From Streptomyces wedmorensis (GTDB lineage: Bacteria; Actinomycetota; Actinomycetes; Streptomycetales; Streptomycetaceae), in the NCBI RefSeq assembly GCF_000716445.1, contig NZ_JNWK01000037.1, positions 13,990 to 77,989 of the forward strand: a stretch of 64,000 nucleotides of DNA. Direction: 5' to 3'. This document shows positions 44,570-55,616 of this stretch, piece after piece. The notes beneath the pieces are model-generated. The model made no database searches, was not told where the DNA came from, and worked only from the letters and a program-made list of their open reading frames with translations. A program made the position numbers and the translations under genes. Position 1 is the first letter of the stretch, and the number at the start of each line of letters is the position of its first letter.

Positions 44570-45760
44570 TCAGCCGGACACCGCCGACTCCCCCGGAGCG
44601 CTTGACCGCCACCCGGCGAAGAGCGGCAGCTCGCCCGCGCCGTCGAGCACCACGACCCCGAACGGCCGGTCGAACACGATCCGTTCGACCGCCTTGTGGC
44701 GCGGCGGGGCGGCGCTTCGGGTCATCGTCACCTGGGTGACGGCGGCCGCCTCCACCCCCTCCTCGGCGACCTCGACCACGGCCTCCTGCACCACCTTGCC
44801 GATGTACAGGTCCGCCGCCGAGAGCCCCGAGAAGTCCGCCCCGGACCGCAGCGCCCGGTCGAGGCCGAGCGCGGCCAGATGCTCCTTCGCGTCGGTCTTC
44901 GTACGCAGCGTGAAGCGCGGCAGCAGCAGCTCCGCCGAGTCGGCCACGAGCCCCCTCCGTTCCCCCGGCTCCGCCCAGGCGGCGGGCAGCACCTCTCCGG
45001 GCCCGGCCCCCTCCGCGCCGAGCACGAACCGCACCAGAGGACCGCCGCCCCCGCCGCCCTCCCCGGCGCAGGGCAGTTCCACCACGGTGACCCCGTCCGC
45101 GTACCAGACCCACGAAGCCGGGATCCGCTGCCGCATGGTCGGCACGGGCCGGGTGTCGCCGTACCCGTCGGTGAACGGCTCCTCGCGGGTGAGGTGGCCC
45201 GGGAAGGCCGTCCGCCAGGAGGCCTTGAGGGCCAGCGCGTCGAGGAGGACGAGGTCCTCGGAACCGTCCAGGTCCAGCGGCAGTCCCTTGATCCGTCCGC
45301 CGGTCGCGGCCCGCACCCACGCGTCCAGCTCCGCCTGCGCGTCCGGGATGTCCCCGAGCGACATGTCGTCGGTCGCCCCGAACACGTCGTCGGGCAGGGC
45401 GAACCACACCGCCCCCGGCAGCACCCCGAACCGCACCCCCGGCAGCGCCCGCTTGAACCCGTCGAGCACCGGCAGCCTGCTCCACACGCCGGTCGCCACC
45501 GCCACCCCGCCCTCGGCCGCGAGCCGCCGCCCGACCAGGGTCACCGCCTCGGCGGCCCCCTCCCCCTCCACCCCCAGCAACTCCCCCAGCTCCGCCCCGG
45601 TCCGCCCCCGCGCCCCCGAGGCCACCGCCCCCAGCGCCAGCCACAGTCCCACCGGCGACACCACGAAGTCCCCGTCGCCGAGCCGCGGCAGCCACCGCGC
45701 GGCCAGCGCCCGTACCGCGTGGGTCGCGTGTGCCGGAAGGAGGGTGGGTCCGTGAGTCAT
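44570..45760 (-). CDS. Serpin-family protease inhibitor
   Basis: A 396-aa protein of serpin length. The hinge region before the reactive loop reads VVEVAEEGVEAAAVTQV, close to the inhibitory consensus E-EGTEAAAAT, and the C-terminal signature is VFDRPFGVVVLD. VVSPVGLWLALGAVASGARGRTGAELGELLG is the N-terminal block. No signal peptide is seen, so it should act inside the cell. The small-residue hinge suggests a working suicide inhibitor; the target protease is unknown. Serpins are uncommon in bacteria. Confidence 0.9.
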   Translation of the reverse strand: MTHGPTLLPAHATHAVRALAARWLPRLGDGDFVVSPVGLWLALGAVASGARGRTGAELGELLGVEGEGAAEAVTLVGRRLAAEGGVAVATGVWSRLPVLDGFKRALPGVRFGVLPGAVWFALPDDVFGATDDMSLGDIPDAQAELDAWVRAATGGRIKGLPLDLDGSEDLVLLDALALKASWRTAFPGHLTREEPFTDGYGDTRPVPTMRQRIPASWVWYADGVTVVELPCAGEGGGGGGPLVRFVLGAEGAGPGEVLPAAWAEPGERRGLVADSAELLLPRFTLRTKTDAKEHLAALGLDRALRSGADFSGLSAADLYIGKVVQEAVVEVAEEGVEAAAVTQVTMTRSAAPPRHKAVERIVFDRPFGVVVLDGAGELPLFAGWRSSAPGESAVSG

Positions 45761-45772
45761 ATCCTGCCCCCT

Positions 45773-46093
45773 ATGAGCATCGTGAAGATCAACGTCCTGA
45801 CCGTTCCCGCCGAGCAGCGTGAGGTGCTGGAGCAGCGTTTCGCGGCTCGGGCCGGGGCCGTGGAGGGGTCCGACGGGTTCGAGTGGTTCGAGCTGCTGCG
45901 GCCGCTGGAGGGGACGGACCAGTACCTGGTGTACACCCGGTGGCGCAGTGAGGAGGACTTCCAGGCGTGGATGAGCGGTTCCATGCAGGCGGCGCACCAG
46001 GGTGGGGGCGAGGGCGGCGAGCGGCCCAAGCCGGCCGCGTCCGGTTCGACGCTGTGGTCGTTCGAGGTCGTGCAGCAGGCGTCGCCGAAGTAG
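45773..46093 (+). CDS. MhuD-like haem-degrading monooxygenase (ABM domain)
   Basis: A 106-aa protein of the antibiotic-biosynthesis-monooxygenase fold. Aligned from memory with M. tuberculosis MhuD (Rv3592), the catalytic residues fall at the same numbers: Asn7 in VKIN, Trp66 in FQAWM and the haem ligand His75 in QAAHQ; FELLRPLEGTDQYLVYTRW is the shared core. Such enzymes open haem and release iron without carbon monoxide (mycobilin products). An insert of several glycines follows His75. The start is fixed by this alignment. Confidence 0.87.
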   Translation: MSIVKINVLTVPAEQREVLEQRFAARAGAVEGSDGFEWFELLRPLEGTDQYLVYTRWRSEEDFQAWMSGSMQAAHQGGGEGGERPKPAASGSTLWSFEVVQQASPK

Positions 46094-46137
46094 CACGCGG
46101 ATAATCGGGAGGCGGGTCCGGTCGTGCGGGTCGCAGA

Positions 46138-46623
46138 ATGGCCCGCATGACCTGGATCTTCTCTCCTGAGCGCGTCGACACCCCGGACGCGACGGCGCTG
46201 CGGCGCGACTACTACGGCGATGTCGCGGGCCGGTACTTCCGGCGGGTGGTGACCGAGGACGAGTACAACGAGGAGATGCTGAACGACGGGCTCGATCTGC
46301 TGGCCCCGCCCGCAGGGCAGTTCCTCGTCGGCCGCCACGCGGGCGAGCCGGCCGCATGCGGCGGCATCATCCTCCTGGACGCCGAACGGGCCGAGCTGAC
46401 CCGGGTGTTCATCCGCCACGCGTTCCGCGGCCTCGGCGGCGCCGACCTCCTGATGGACGGCCTGGAGGACGCGGCCCGGTCCCTCGGCGCTCGGCGGACG
46501 GTCCTCAACACACGGCTCGACCTGGTCGAGGCGCGCGCCCTGTACACGCGGCATGGGTACGGGGAGATCCCGGCGTACTGCTCGGGCCCGTACATGGAGA
46601 TCTGGTACGGCAAGGAGCTCTGA
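46138..46623 (+). CDS. GNAT-family N-acetyltransferase
   Basis: A 161-aa acetyltransferase; the acetyl-CoA loop is RHAFRGLGGADLLMDG and the last strand YTRHGYGEIPAYC. Typical for small-molecule or peptide acetylation with acetyl-CoA; substrate unknown. A second ATG three codons later is an equal start candidate. Confidence 0.88.
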   Translation: MARMTWIFSPERVDTPDATALRRDYYGDVAGRYFRRVVTEDEYNEEMLNDGLDLLAPPAGQFLVGRHAGEPAACGGIILLDAERAELTRVFIRHAFRGLGGADLLMDGLEDAARSLGARRTVLNTRLDLVEARALYTRHGYGEIPAYCSGPYMEIWYGKEL

Positions 46624-46651
46624 GCGACCGGCCCGACCGACAGGACATCCC

Positions 46652-48784
<2,133 letters not shown>

Positions 48785-48874
48785 TTATGGCCTGTGGAAG
48801 GGCACGCCTGTTCACCCGCCGGAAGGGGGCGGGCTGCATAATCGCTCGCAGTTGTATCGGGGAGGGGACCCATC

Positions 48875-50164
48875 ATGACCGGACACGTCTGTCCTGAATG
48901 CGGTGTACACAGACCTGGCTGCGCCTGCGCCCAGGCGGCGATAGCCGCCGCCGAGGACTTCGATCCCCTGCGGATCAGGCCCTACGTGACCCTGGACGCA
49001 CCCGAGCGCCAGGAGGGCCCGCAGAAGCCGCAGCCCGCGGCGGCCGGGGGCGCGGGTGCGCCGTACGGCTCCGGGGCCGGGGCCGCGGGGACGCCGTACG
49101 GGGACGCTCGGGCGCCGCACGGAGACGCGGGGACGCCGCACACCGGCGGGGGCTCGGACGGGGACGCGACGGCGTACCTTCCCGCGTACGCGCCGGATGA
49201 TCCGCCGACCGCCCAGCTGTCGGCGATCCGGCCGGAGGGCCAGGGCCCCCTCGGCGCGCGCCCCGGAGGGACCCGCCCCGACACGTACCCGGCGACGCCC
49301 GGCCAGGACGCGTACCCCGGCGCGTACGGGGCCGAGCCCGCTCAGGACGCGCACCCCGGCGCGTACGCAGCCGATCCCGATCACGACGCGCGCCTCGGTG
49401 CGCGCCCGGCGGAGACCCGTCCCGACGCCTTCGCGGGCGACGGGTACCCGGACGGCGCGTACCCCGGCACCGTGGGCGACCCCTCCGAGACGATGCCGTT
49501 GCTGCTCCGCGGCGTGGGCGACGTGCCGCCGACGCACGGCGGGGAGCGGGCGCGGGGCCGGCGTCGCGGCGCGGTGGTCGCCGCGGTGGCGGCCGTCGCC
49601 GTGGCGGGGACCGCGGCCCTGGCGGCGGCGGTCCTGGGCGGCGGGGACGAGGGCGACGACCGGGCGGCCGTGCCGGAGGTGACGACGAGCGCGTCCCTGA
49701 ACGTCGTGGTGTCGGAGGCGCCGTCCCCCTCCTCCGAGACCCCGGAGCCGTCGTCCTCCTCGCCGACCCCGACCCGGACGTCCGCGTCCCCCACGCCCTC
49801 CGCGAACCGCACCACCGCGAGCTCCGCCCCGTCGACGACGGCCCCCGCCGCGCCGCCGGCCACCGCTCCGGCCGCCCCGACGTCGGCACCGACGACGTCC
49901 AGCCCGTCCGCGCAGCCGCCGCAGCAGACGGAGGAGGCGGCGGTCACCCTGAGCCTCGGCGCCACCGGATCCGAGGTGCGCGAGCTCCAGCTGCGGCTCC
50001 AGGCGCTGTGGATCTACGACGGCCGCATCAACGGGAAGTACACCCGGGAGGTCGAGGAGGCGGTGGCCACCTACCAGCGCTGGCTCTACCCCCAGACGGA
50101 CCCCGAGGGCGTGTACGGGGCCTTCACGCGCAGCCATCTGGAGGCGGCGACCCCCGAGATCTGA
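48875..50164 (+). CDS. Membrane protein with zinc-ribbon N-terminus and peptidoglycan-binding domain
   Basis: A 429-aa protein. Cysteines CPEC and CAC near the start resemble a small zinc ribbon, followed by a Pro/Ala/Gly/Tyr-rich cytosolic stretch (about 50-225), one membrane segment (AAVAAVAVAGTAALAAAVLGG), a Ser/Thr/Pro wall-spanning region (about 260-350) and a C-terminal PG_binding_1 domain with LSLGATGSEVRELQLRLQAL and GVYGAFTRSHLEA. It links cytosol and cell wall. GGGGAGGGG lies before the ATG. Confidence 0.85.
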   Translation: MTGHVCPECGVHRPGCACAQAAIAAAEDFDPLRIRPYVTLDAPERQEGPQKPQPAAAGGAGAPYGSGAGAAGTPYGDARAPHGDAGTPHTGGGSDGDATAYLPAYAPDDPPTAQLSAIRPEGQGPLGARPGGTRPDTYPATPGQDAYPGAYGAEPAQDAHPGAYAADPDHDARLGARPAETRPDAFAGDGYPDGAYPGTVGDPSETMPLLLRGVGDVPPTHGGERARGRRRGAVVAAVAAVAVAGTAALAAAVLGGGDEGDDRAAVPEVTTSASLNVVVSEAPSPSSETPEPSSSSPTPTRTSASPTPSANRTTASSAPSTTAPAAPPATAPAAPTSAPTTSSPSAQPPQQTEEAAVTLSLGATGSEVRELQLRLQALWIYDGRINGKYTREVEEAVATYQRWLYPQTDPEGVYGAFTRSHLEAATPEI

Positions 50165-50308
50165 GGCCCGGGCGATCCCGACAGGCGGACGGGTTGGCCA
50201 AGTCGGCCCCCGGTTTTGTATCGTGAAAGAACAAAGTGGCCCCGCCCGCAATCCCTGACCGGTGGGCGGGACCGCTTCGTTCTCCGCGCCACCCCCTCTG
50301 GAGACCCG

Positions 50309-50977
50309 ATGGCCGCCACCACCCCGGCACCGCTCACCGCCCGCGCCCTCCTCCTCGACATGGACGGCACCCTCGTCAACTCGGACGCCGTCGTCGAGCG
50401 CTGCTGGCGACGCTGGGCCGACCGACAGGGCCTCGACGGGGACGCGGTGCTCAAGGTGGTCCACGGCCGCCAGGGGTACGCGACGATGGCCGTCCTCCTC
50501 CCGGACCGCCCGATGGCGGAGAACCACGCCGACAACCGGGTCATGCTCGCCGAGGAGACCGCCGACCTCGACGGCGTCGTCCCCGTCCCCGGCGCCCCCG
50601 CCTTCCTGGCCGCGATCGCCGACCTCCCGCACGCCCTGGTGACCTCGGCCGACGAGGCCCTCGCCCAGGCACGGATGGGCGCGGCGGCACTCCCCATGCC
50701 GACCACCCGGGTCACCGCCGAGAGCGTCGGCGCCAGCAAGCCGGACCCCGAGGGCTTCCTCAAGGGCGCGGCCGAGCTGGGCTTCGACCCGGCGGACTGC
50801 GTGGTCTTCGAGGACTCCGAGGCCGGCATCCAGGCGGGCCGCGCCGCCGGCATGCGCATCGTCGGCGTCGGCCCCCGCGCCGCCGCCTTCGCCCCCGACC
50901 TGCACGTCCCCGACCTCACCCACCTCCGCGTCACCCCCGCCCCCGACGGGTCGATCACGCTCACGGTCCTGACGTAG
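50309..50977 (+). CDS. HAD-superfamily phosphatase
   Basis: A 222-aa hydrolase. LLLDMDGTLVNSD carries the nucleophile and acid Asp pair, VTSADEA motif II, SKPDPEGFL motif III with the Lys, and FEDSEAGIQAGRAAGM motif IV. The cap inserted after motif I is of the sugar-phosphatase (GPP/beta-PGM) type. CTGGAGA precedes the ATG. Confidence 0.92.
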   Translation: MAATTPAPLTARALLLDMDGTLVNSDAVVERCWRRWADRQGLDGDAVLKVVHGRQGYATMAVLLPDRPMAENHADNRVMLAEETADLDGVVPVPGAPAFLAAIADLPHALVTSADEALAQARMGAAALPMPTTRVTAESVGASKPDPEGFLKGAAELGFDPADCVVFEDSEAGIQAGRAAGMRIVGVGPRAAAFAPDLHVPDLTHLRVTPAPDGSITLTVLT

Positions 50978-51090
50978 CGGCCACCGCCGGCAGCCGAGCG
51001 GCCCCCGCGGGCAGCTGAGGGGCGGACGCGGGCAGCTGAGGGGCGGACGCCGGCTGCCGAGCGGCGGAGGCCTCCCCAAGGACGCCCATC

Positions 51091-51250
51091 GCCTCCGGGC
51101 GCCCGCGCCTCTGCTCCCCAGCGCCTGTGCGCACCCGCACCTCCGGGTGCCCGCACTTCCGGGCGCCCGCACCTCTGCGCGCCCACACCTCTGCGCGCCC
51201 ACACTTCCGCGCGCCCGCGCCTTCGCGCACTCGCTCCTCCGGGCGCTCAG
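51091..51250. repeat. Ten imperfect 16-bp tandem repeats
   Basis: Units of the form RCCTCYGSGCGCCCRC run end to end; for example ACCTCTGCGCGCCCAC occurs twice in succession. Two 21-bp repeats with GGGCAGCTGAGGGGCGGACGC lie just upstream at about 51008-51050. Confidence 0.75.
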
Positions 51251-51283
51251 CACCCCCACGCGACCACCCCCGCCCGACCACCC

Positions 51284-52051
51284 CTACGCGACCGGACTCC
51301 CCTCCCCCGCGCGCGGCCGGACCAGCCGGCCACGCGCCACCAGTTCGAGGGCCGTCGCGGCGGCCACCGCCTGGACCGCGAGCAGGGCGATGAGGACGAA
51401 GAGCTGGACGGCGCCCGCGTGCAGCGGCGACGCGCCGCCGAGCAGCATGCCCACGAAGGCCCCGGGCAGGGTGACGAGGCCGACCGTGCGGGTCTGGTCC
51501 ATGCCGGGGAGCAGCGCGTCCGCCGCGGCGGGGCGCGCCACCTCGAGCCGGGCCTCGCGCTCGGCGAGCCCGATGGCCAGACCCGCCTCCACCTCGCCCC
51601 ACCGCGTCTCCAGTTCGTCGAGCGCGCGCCGCCCCGCGAGGACGGTGGCGGTGAGCGCGCCGCCGACGAGGATGCCGGTCACGGGGACGAGCGTGACGCC
51701 CTTCACCGGTACGAGTCCGGTGGCGACCAGCGCGAGGACGACGGGGGCCACCGCGGCGGCGATCGGCACGCCCGCCCACCACCAGCCGGGCCCCGGCGCG
51801 GGGACGACGCGGCGCCCGGCGGTGCGTACCGCGACCGCGTACATCAGCAGCAGGAAGCAGAGCAGCAGCGGTACGGAGCGCACCACCCACCCGATCACGA
51901 GCGAGACGGCCACGAGCTGGACGGCGGCCCGGCCGCCGGCGAGGAGGGTGTCCCGCGCCCGGCCGAGGCGGGTGACGGCGACGACGGCCGCGGCGAGCGC
52001 GAGCAGAACGGCCAGAACCGCCCCGAAGGTGACGTTCACATCCAGAAGCAC
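51284..52051 (-). CDS. UPF0014 / FetB-type ABC permease
   Basis: A 255-aa membrane protein with about six segments. GGRAAVQLVAVSLVIGW (the early block) and TRTVGLVTLPGAFVGMLLGGASPLHAGAVQLFVLI (the late block) are the UPF0014 signatures. FetAB in E. coli exports iron; here no ATPase partner is adjacent. The GTG start codes MLLDVNVTFG. Confidence 0.86.
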   Translation of the reverse strand: MLLDVNVTFGAVLAVLLALAAAVVAVTRLGRARDTLLAGGRAAVQLVAVSLVIGWVVRSVPLLLCFLLLMYAVAVRTAGRRVVPAPGPGWWWAGVPIAAAVAPVVLALVATGLVPVKGVTLVPVTGILVGGALTATVLAGRRALDELETRWGEVEAGLAIGLAEREARLEVARPAAADALLPGMDQTRTVGLVTLPGAFVGMLLGGASPLHAGAVQLFVLIALLAVQAVAAATALELVARGRLVRPRAGEGSPVA

Positions 52052-52250
52052 AGGTCAACCGTAGGGCGCGGGGCAGAATCTGGCGCCCCATCAGGCACGC
52101 CGCACCCCTTGATGTGACGTGCCCATGTCGCCACCCTGTTACCTGGCGCACCCCGCAAGGAAACCTCGCGCCGCCACGATGACCGGGCCGCCGCCCGGCA
52201 CCCACGGGGACGGCGAACAGCCAAGGTCCCCACACCTCAAGGGAGTTCCC

Positions 52251-52901
52251 ATGCCCGTCGGCAGCATCTACGCGCGTCGATTCGCCGTCCTCGCCACCTC
52301 CGCGGCCCTCACCCTCACCGGTCTGCTCACGACCGCCCCGGCCGCCCAGGCCGCCATGCCGACCCCCGTGAGCGCCTCGACGGCCCGCACCTACCTGGCC
52401 GCGCTCACCGTCAAGACGGAAGGTTCCACCTCGGGCTACAGCCGGGACCTCTTCCCGCACTGGATCACCCAGTCCGGCACCTGCAACACGCGCGAGACCG
52501 TCCTCAAGCGCGACGGCGTGAACGTGGTGACCGACTCCAGCTGTGCCGCGACCAGCGGAAGCTGGTACTCGCCGTACGACGGCGCCACCTGGACCCTCGC
52601 CTCCGACATCGACATCGACCACATGGTCCCGCTCGCCGAGGCCTGGCGCTCGGGCGCCAACACGTGGACCACCGCCCAGCGCCAGGCCTTCGCGAACGAC
52701 CTGACCCGGCCGCAGCTCATAGCCGTGACGGACAACGTCAACCAGGCGAAGGGCGACCTCGACCCGGCGAAGTGGCTGCCGTCGGTGACGTCGTACCGCT
52801 GCACGTACACCCGCGCCTGGGTGCAGGTGAAGTACTACTACAACCTCAGCGTCGACTCCGCGGAGAAGAGCGCCCTGCAGTCCGTCCTCAACGGCTGCTG
52901 A
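52251..52901 (+). CDS. Secreted HNH (DUF1524) nuclease
   Basis: A 216-aa extracellular nuclease. The signal peptide (about 1-36) starts with a twin-arginine-like ARRFAV and ends AAQAA. The active-site block is DIDIDHMVPLAEAW with the catalytic His in DH, followed by NQAKGDLDPAKWLP; cysteines in CNTRET, SSCAAT, YRCTY and the last residue may form two disulphides. This is the Streptomyces 18-kDa type of extracellular DNase. AAGGGAG precedes the ATG. Confidence 0.9.
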   Translation: MPVGSIYARRFAVLATSAALTLTGLLTTAPAAQAAMPTPVSASTARTYLAALTVKTEGSTSGYSRDLFPHWITQSGTCNTRETVLKRDGVNVVTDSSCAATSGSWYSPYDGATWTLASDIDIDHMVPLAEAWRSGANTWTTAQRQAFANDLTRPQLIAVTDNVNQAKGDLDPAKWLPSVTSYRCTYTRAWVQVKYYYNLSVDSAEKSALQSVLNGC

Positions 52902-52926
52902 TCGCATCACCCCTGAATTCGCGTCA

Positions 52927-52998
52927 GCCACGGGCGGGGCACCGCCCGTGGCGACGGCCACCGGGGAGTGAGCCTCGCCACACGCTCCCCGGTGGCCG
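52927..52998 (+). terminator. Two consecutive terminator hairpins
   Basis: An 11-bp stem (52927-52952) is followed by a perfect 14-bp stem CGGCCACCGGGGAG / CTCCCCGGTGGCCG (52955-52998). Confidence 0.8.
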
Positions 52999-53021
52999 AA
53001 TGTTGAACTTGCAAGCACTAG

Positions 53022-53040
53022 TGAGGGGTGCCTAACCTTA
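53022..53040 (+). promoter_or_regulatory. Iron-box-like site before DoxX gene
   Basis: TGAGGGGTGCCTAACCTTA agrees with the iron-box consensus at 13 of 19 positions, with a strong right half. TTGCAA and TAACCT at 18-bp spacing suggest an overlapping promoter. Confidence 0.45.
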
Positions 53041-53109
53041 CGGCCTCATCGGTATCCGTCCCCCACGCCCCGTTCCCCACGGACGGGGTCAGGCCGAAGG
53101 AGTTCCCCC

Positions 53110-53601
53110 ATGTCCCCCGTCAACACCCCTGCCCCGCTCGCGGGCCGCCTGAACCAGGCCCAGCCGTACGCGCTCGGCCTCTTCCGCATCGTCGTCGGCC
53201 TCCTCTTCGCCTGCCACGGCGCCTCCTCGCTCTTCGGCGTCCTCGGCGGCGCCATGGGCGGCGGCGGCACGGTCCCGACCGGCACCTGGCCCGGCTGGTA
53301 CGCCGCCGTCATCCAGCTCGTCGCCGGCGTCCTCGTCCTCGCCGGCCTCGGCACCCGCAGCGCCGCCTTCCTCGCCTCCGGCTCGATGGCGTACGCCTAC
53401 TTCAAGGTCCACCAGCCCGAGTCCCTCTTCCCCCTCCAGAACGGCGGCGAGACCGCAGCCCTCTTCTGCTGGGCCTTCGTCCTCCTCGTCTTCACCGGCC
53501 CCGGCGCCCTCGCCCTCGACCGCCTCCTCCCCACCCGTACCGGCACCACCGCCCCGACCCGCGACGAACAGCAGAACCAGAGCGCCCCGATCGCGGCCTG
53601 A
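53110..53601 (+). CDS. DoxX-family membrane protein
   Basis: A 163-aa protein with four membrane segments (GLFRIVVGLLFACHGASSLFG, YAAVIQLVAGVLVLAGLG, AAFLASGSMAYAYFKVH, ALFCWAFVLLVFTGPGALALD). Mycobacterial DoxX works in a redox-stress complex with SodA and SseA. AAGGAG lies before the ATG. An iron-box-like sequence upstream hints at iron control. Confidence 0.88.
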   Translation: MSPVNTPAPLAGRLNQAQPYALGLFRIVVGLLFACHGASSLFGVLGGAMGGGGTVPTGTWPGWYAAVIQLVAGVLVLAGLGTRSAAFLASGSMAYAYFKVHQPESLFPLQNGGETAALFCWAFVLLVFTGPGALALDRLLPTRTGTTAPTRDEQQNQSAPIAA

Positions 53602-54138
53602 CGCAACACGACCCACCTGCCGCCCGCCGGGACCCACCCGGCGCAGCCCGACCACGGCAGCCTCCACACGAGCGCGCCGACCCCGGCCGGAGCGCGGCCG
53701 AGCGCGTGGCCGTACGGCTTCACCATCGGGGCCGTACGGCCACGCCGTCGGGGTCGTACGCCGTCGTGGTCGTACGACCACGGGTTCGTACGGCCACGGG
53801 GCCGTGCGGTCGCCACCCGAGCGGGCACGGCCAGCGGCCCCCCGGCAGGGCCCGCTACAGGTACCGGCCGGAAACCGCAGCACGGTTTCCGGCCTTTCCC
53901 GCACCCGAACCCGGGGCCCCGGCCGCACCCAGCCGCCCCGGCACGGACACCCGCTCGAGACCACCCCGCCCCGGCCGGGCCCCACCCGCTCGGCCCGCCC
54001 GGCCCCGCGCGACCCCCGCTCGTCCCCTCGCCCCATACGCCTCCCACTCGGCCCCCGGTCGAGGGTCGGTGGGCCGGCCGTCGGCTCGTGGCACCCACCC
54101 GGCGGGCGGGTCGGCGGGTCCGCGTAGGCTCTGGCCCT
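53602..54138. other. 537-bp gene-free region
   Basis: No frame looks coding. It contains inverted copies of CGTACGGCCACG around 53700-53810, which can fold into several hairpins, and a terminator at 53866-53894. Confidence 0.55.
53866..53894 (+). terminator. Intrinsic terminator
   Basis: GGCCGGAAACCG-CAGCA-CGGTTTCCGGCC, perfect 12-bp stem, followed by TTTCCC. Confidence 0.75.
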
Positions 54139-54768
54139 GTGAATCTGCTCGACAGCCTCGGCTCGCTGCGGTCGTTGACCGCCGGCCCGTGGATCTACCC
54201 GGTGGTGGCGGCGTCGATCCTGCTCGACGTCTTCCTGCCCGTACTGCCGAGCGGCTTCCTGGTCATCACCGCCGCGACGGCGGCGGCAACGGCCACCGCG
54301 ACGTCGACCGACGTCCCCTCCCTGCTCCCGCTGCTGCTCTGCGCGGCTTCGGCCTCGGTGCTCGGCGACTTCCTCGCGTACCGCCTGGCACGGCGGGGCG
54401 GCGCCAGGCTGCACCGGGCGATAGCTCGCTCGCGGCGCCTGTCGGTGGCGCAGGAACGTCTCGGCACGGCGCTCGCCCGGGGCGGCGGGCTGCTCGTGGT
54501 GCTGGCGCGGTTCGCCCCGGCCGGCCGTTCCGTGGTGTCGCTGGGCGCGGGCGCGGCGAAGCGGCGGATCGAGGAGTTCCTTCCGTGGTCGGCGCTGGCG
54601 GGCGTGACGTGGGCGTCGTACAGCGTCGGTCTCGGCTGGCTCGGCGGTCAGTGGCTGGGCGCGACCTGGTTCAGCGCAGGGGTGTCGACCTTGGCGCTGT
54701 TCCTCGCGGGCGGCCTCGCCGCGTACGTCATACGGCGTCCGGCTGCGGCTCCGGCGCCCGCCTCCTGA
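54139..54768 (+). CDS. DedA-family membrane protein
   Basis: A 209-aa protein with about five hydrophobic segments. The re-entrant motif region reads LLDVFLPVLPSGFLVITAAT and the second RFAPAGRSVVSLGAGAAKRR, with the F-x-R/P-x-R-x3 pattern used by DedA/SNARE-associated lipid scramblases. The GTG start gives VNLLDSLGSL. Its 3' end overlaps the convergent DUF2277 gene by about 40 bases. Confidence 0.85.
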   Translation: MNLLDSLGSLRSLTAGPWIYPVVAASILLDVFLPVLPSGFLVITAATAAATATATSTDVPSLLPLLLCAASASVLGDFLAYRLARRGGARLHRAIARSRRLSVAQERLGTALARGGGLLVVLARFAPAGRSVVSLGAGAAKRRIEEFLPWSALAGVTWASYSVGLGWLGGQWLGATWFSAGVSTLALFLAGGLAAYVIRRPAAAPAPAS

Positions 54769-54988
54769 CACCGGGGTGCGCCCCGCGCACCTCAAGGCCG
54801 TCCAGGAGTCTCGCGGTGGCTTCCGCGATGTCGGCCACGGCCCGGTCGAACACCTCCCGGTTGTGGGCGGCGGGGGCCCGGAAGCCGGACACCTTGCGGA
54901 CGTACTGCAGGGCGGCGGCCCGGATGTCGTCCTCGGTCGCTTCCTCGGGCAGCGCGGGCGGGCGAAGCGTCTTGATGCTGCGGCACAT
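54728..54988 (-). CDS. DUF2277 protein
   Basis: An 86-aa cytosolic protein opening MCRSIKTLRPP and continuing EDDIRAAALQYVRKVSGFRAPAAHNREVFDRAVADIA, which is the DUF2277 pattern (CRxIKxLR). Role unknown. Confidence 0.88.
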   Translation of the reverse strand: MCRSIKTLRPPALPEEATEDDIRAAALQYVRKVSGFRAPAAHNREVFDRAVADIAEATARLLDGLEVRGAHPGVRRRAPEPQPDAV

Positions 54989-55203
54989 GCCTCCAGTGTG
55001 GCGCGCACCACTGACAACCGCCGTCGTCCCAGGTCACGCACCCACGGCCGCATGCGTGCCCATCCCCCACCGGCCTACAGCGGGCTCCGGCCGGCACCCC
55101 GATCCGGCCCCGGCACACCCGGCCTTCGGCTCGCACCCCGATCCGGCGCCCTACCACCAGTCCCCGGCCCCCGGCCCGCACCCCGCACCGGCCCCGGCTC
55201 CGG

Positions 55204-55428
55204 TCAGCCCCCGAAGCCGCGTCTGCTCCGCGCGTTGATCTCGGCGGCGCGGGCGCGTAGCTCGCGCAGGGGTGTGGCGGGCTGGACGTCGAGGGGTTCG
55301 GCCTCCCACTCGGCGCCTCCGTGGACGGCCCGGATCAGAAAGCGCCCGGAGACGCTCTCCACATAGAAACCGACCCGCCCCGTGGCGGTGTCGCGGACGA
55401 GGTCACCGACCTCGGGCAGTGGCTGCAC
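55204..55428 (-). CDS. Small conserved-looking protein, 74 aa
   Basis: Begins at a GTG with GGAGGGG 5 bases upstream; VQPLPEVGDLVRDTATGRVGFYVESVSGRFLIRAV has an SH3-like beta pattern, and the tail LRELRARAAEINARSRRG is helical and basic. Coding quality is good; function unknown. Confidence 0.65.
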   Translation of the reverse strand: MQPLPEVGDLVRDTATGRVGFYVESVSGRFLIRAVHGGAEWEAEPLDVQPATPLRELRARAAEINARSRRGFGG

Positions 55429-55500
55429 GCATCCCCTCCGTCCCGAATCCTGAATTCTGGGGAGAACCAGAGAAGCCCGACGGCCCCCCGCTGTCAACGT

Positions 55501-55512
55501 ATCTCTAGAGAT
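55501..55512 (+). promoter_or_regulatory. Palindrome before the GntR gene
   Basis: ATCTCTAGAGAT is a perfect 12-bp palindrome about 105 bases before the GntR start; GntR/HutC proteins often bind TCTAGA-centred sites, so this may be an autoregulatory operator. Confidence 0.5.
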
Positions 55513-55616
55513 GTCCCCCGATGGATGGATCGACCGCGTGGGACGGCGTACGCCTGTGCACCCTGGTCCGGGGGTCCGCCGTAGGGTGTCCCGCAGATGA
55601 AGGGAGTGGTCCACCC

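Noticed and set aside
51091..51250. CRISPR-like array
   Set aside because: The 16-bp units are contiguous without spacers, and no cas genes are nearby.
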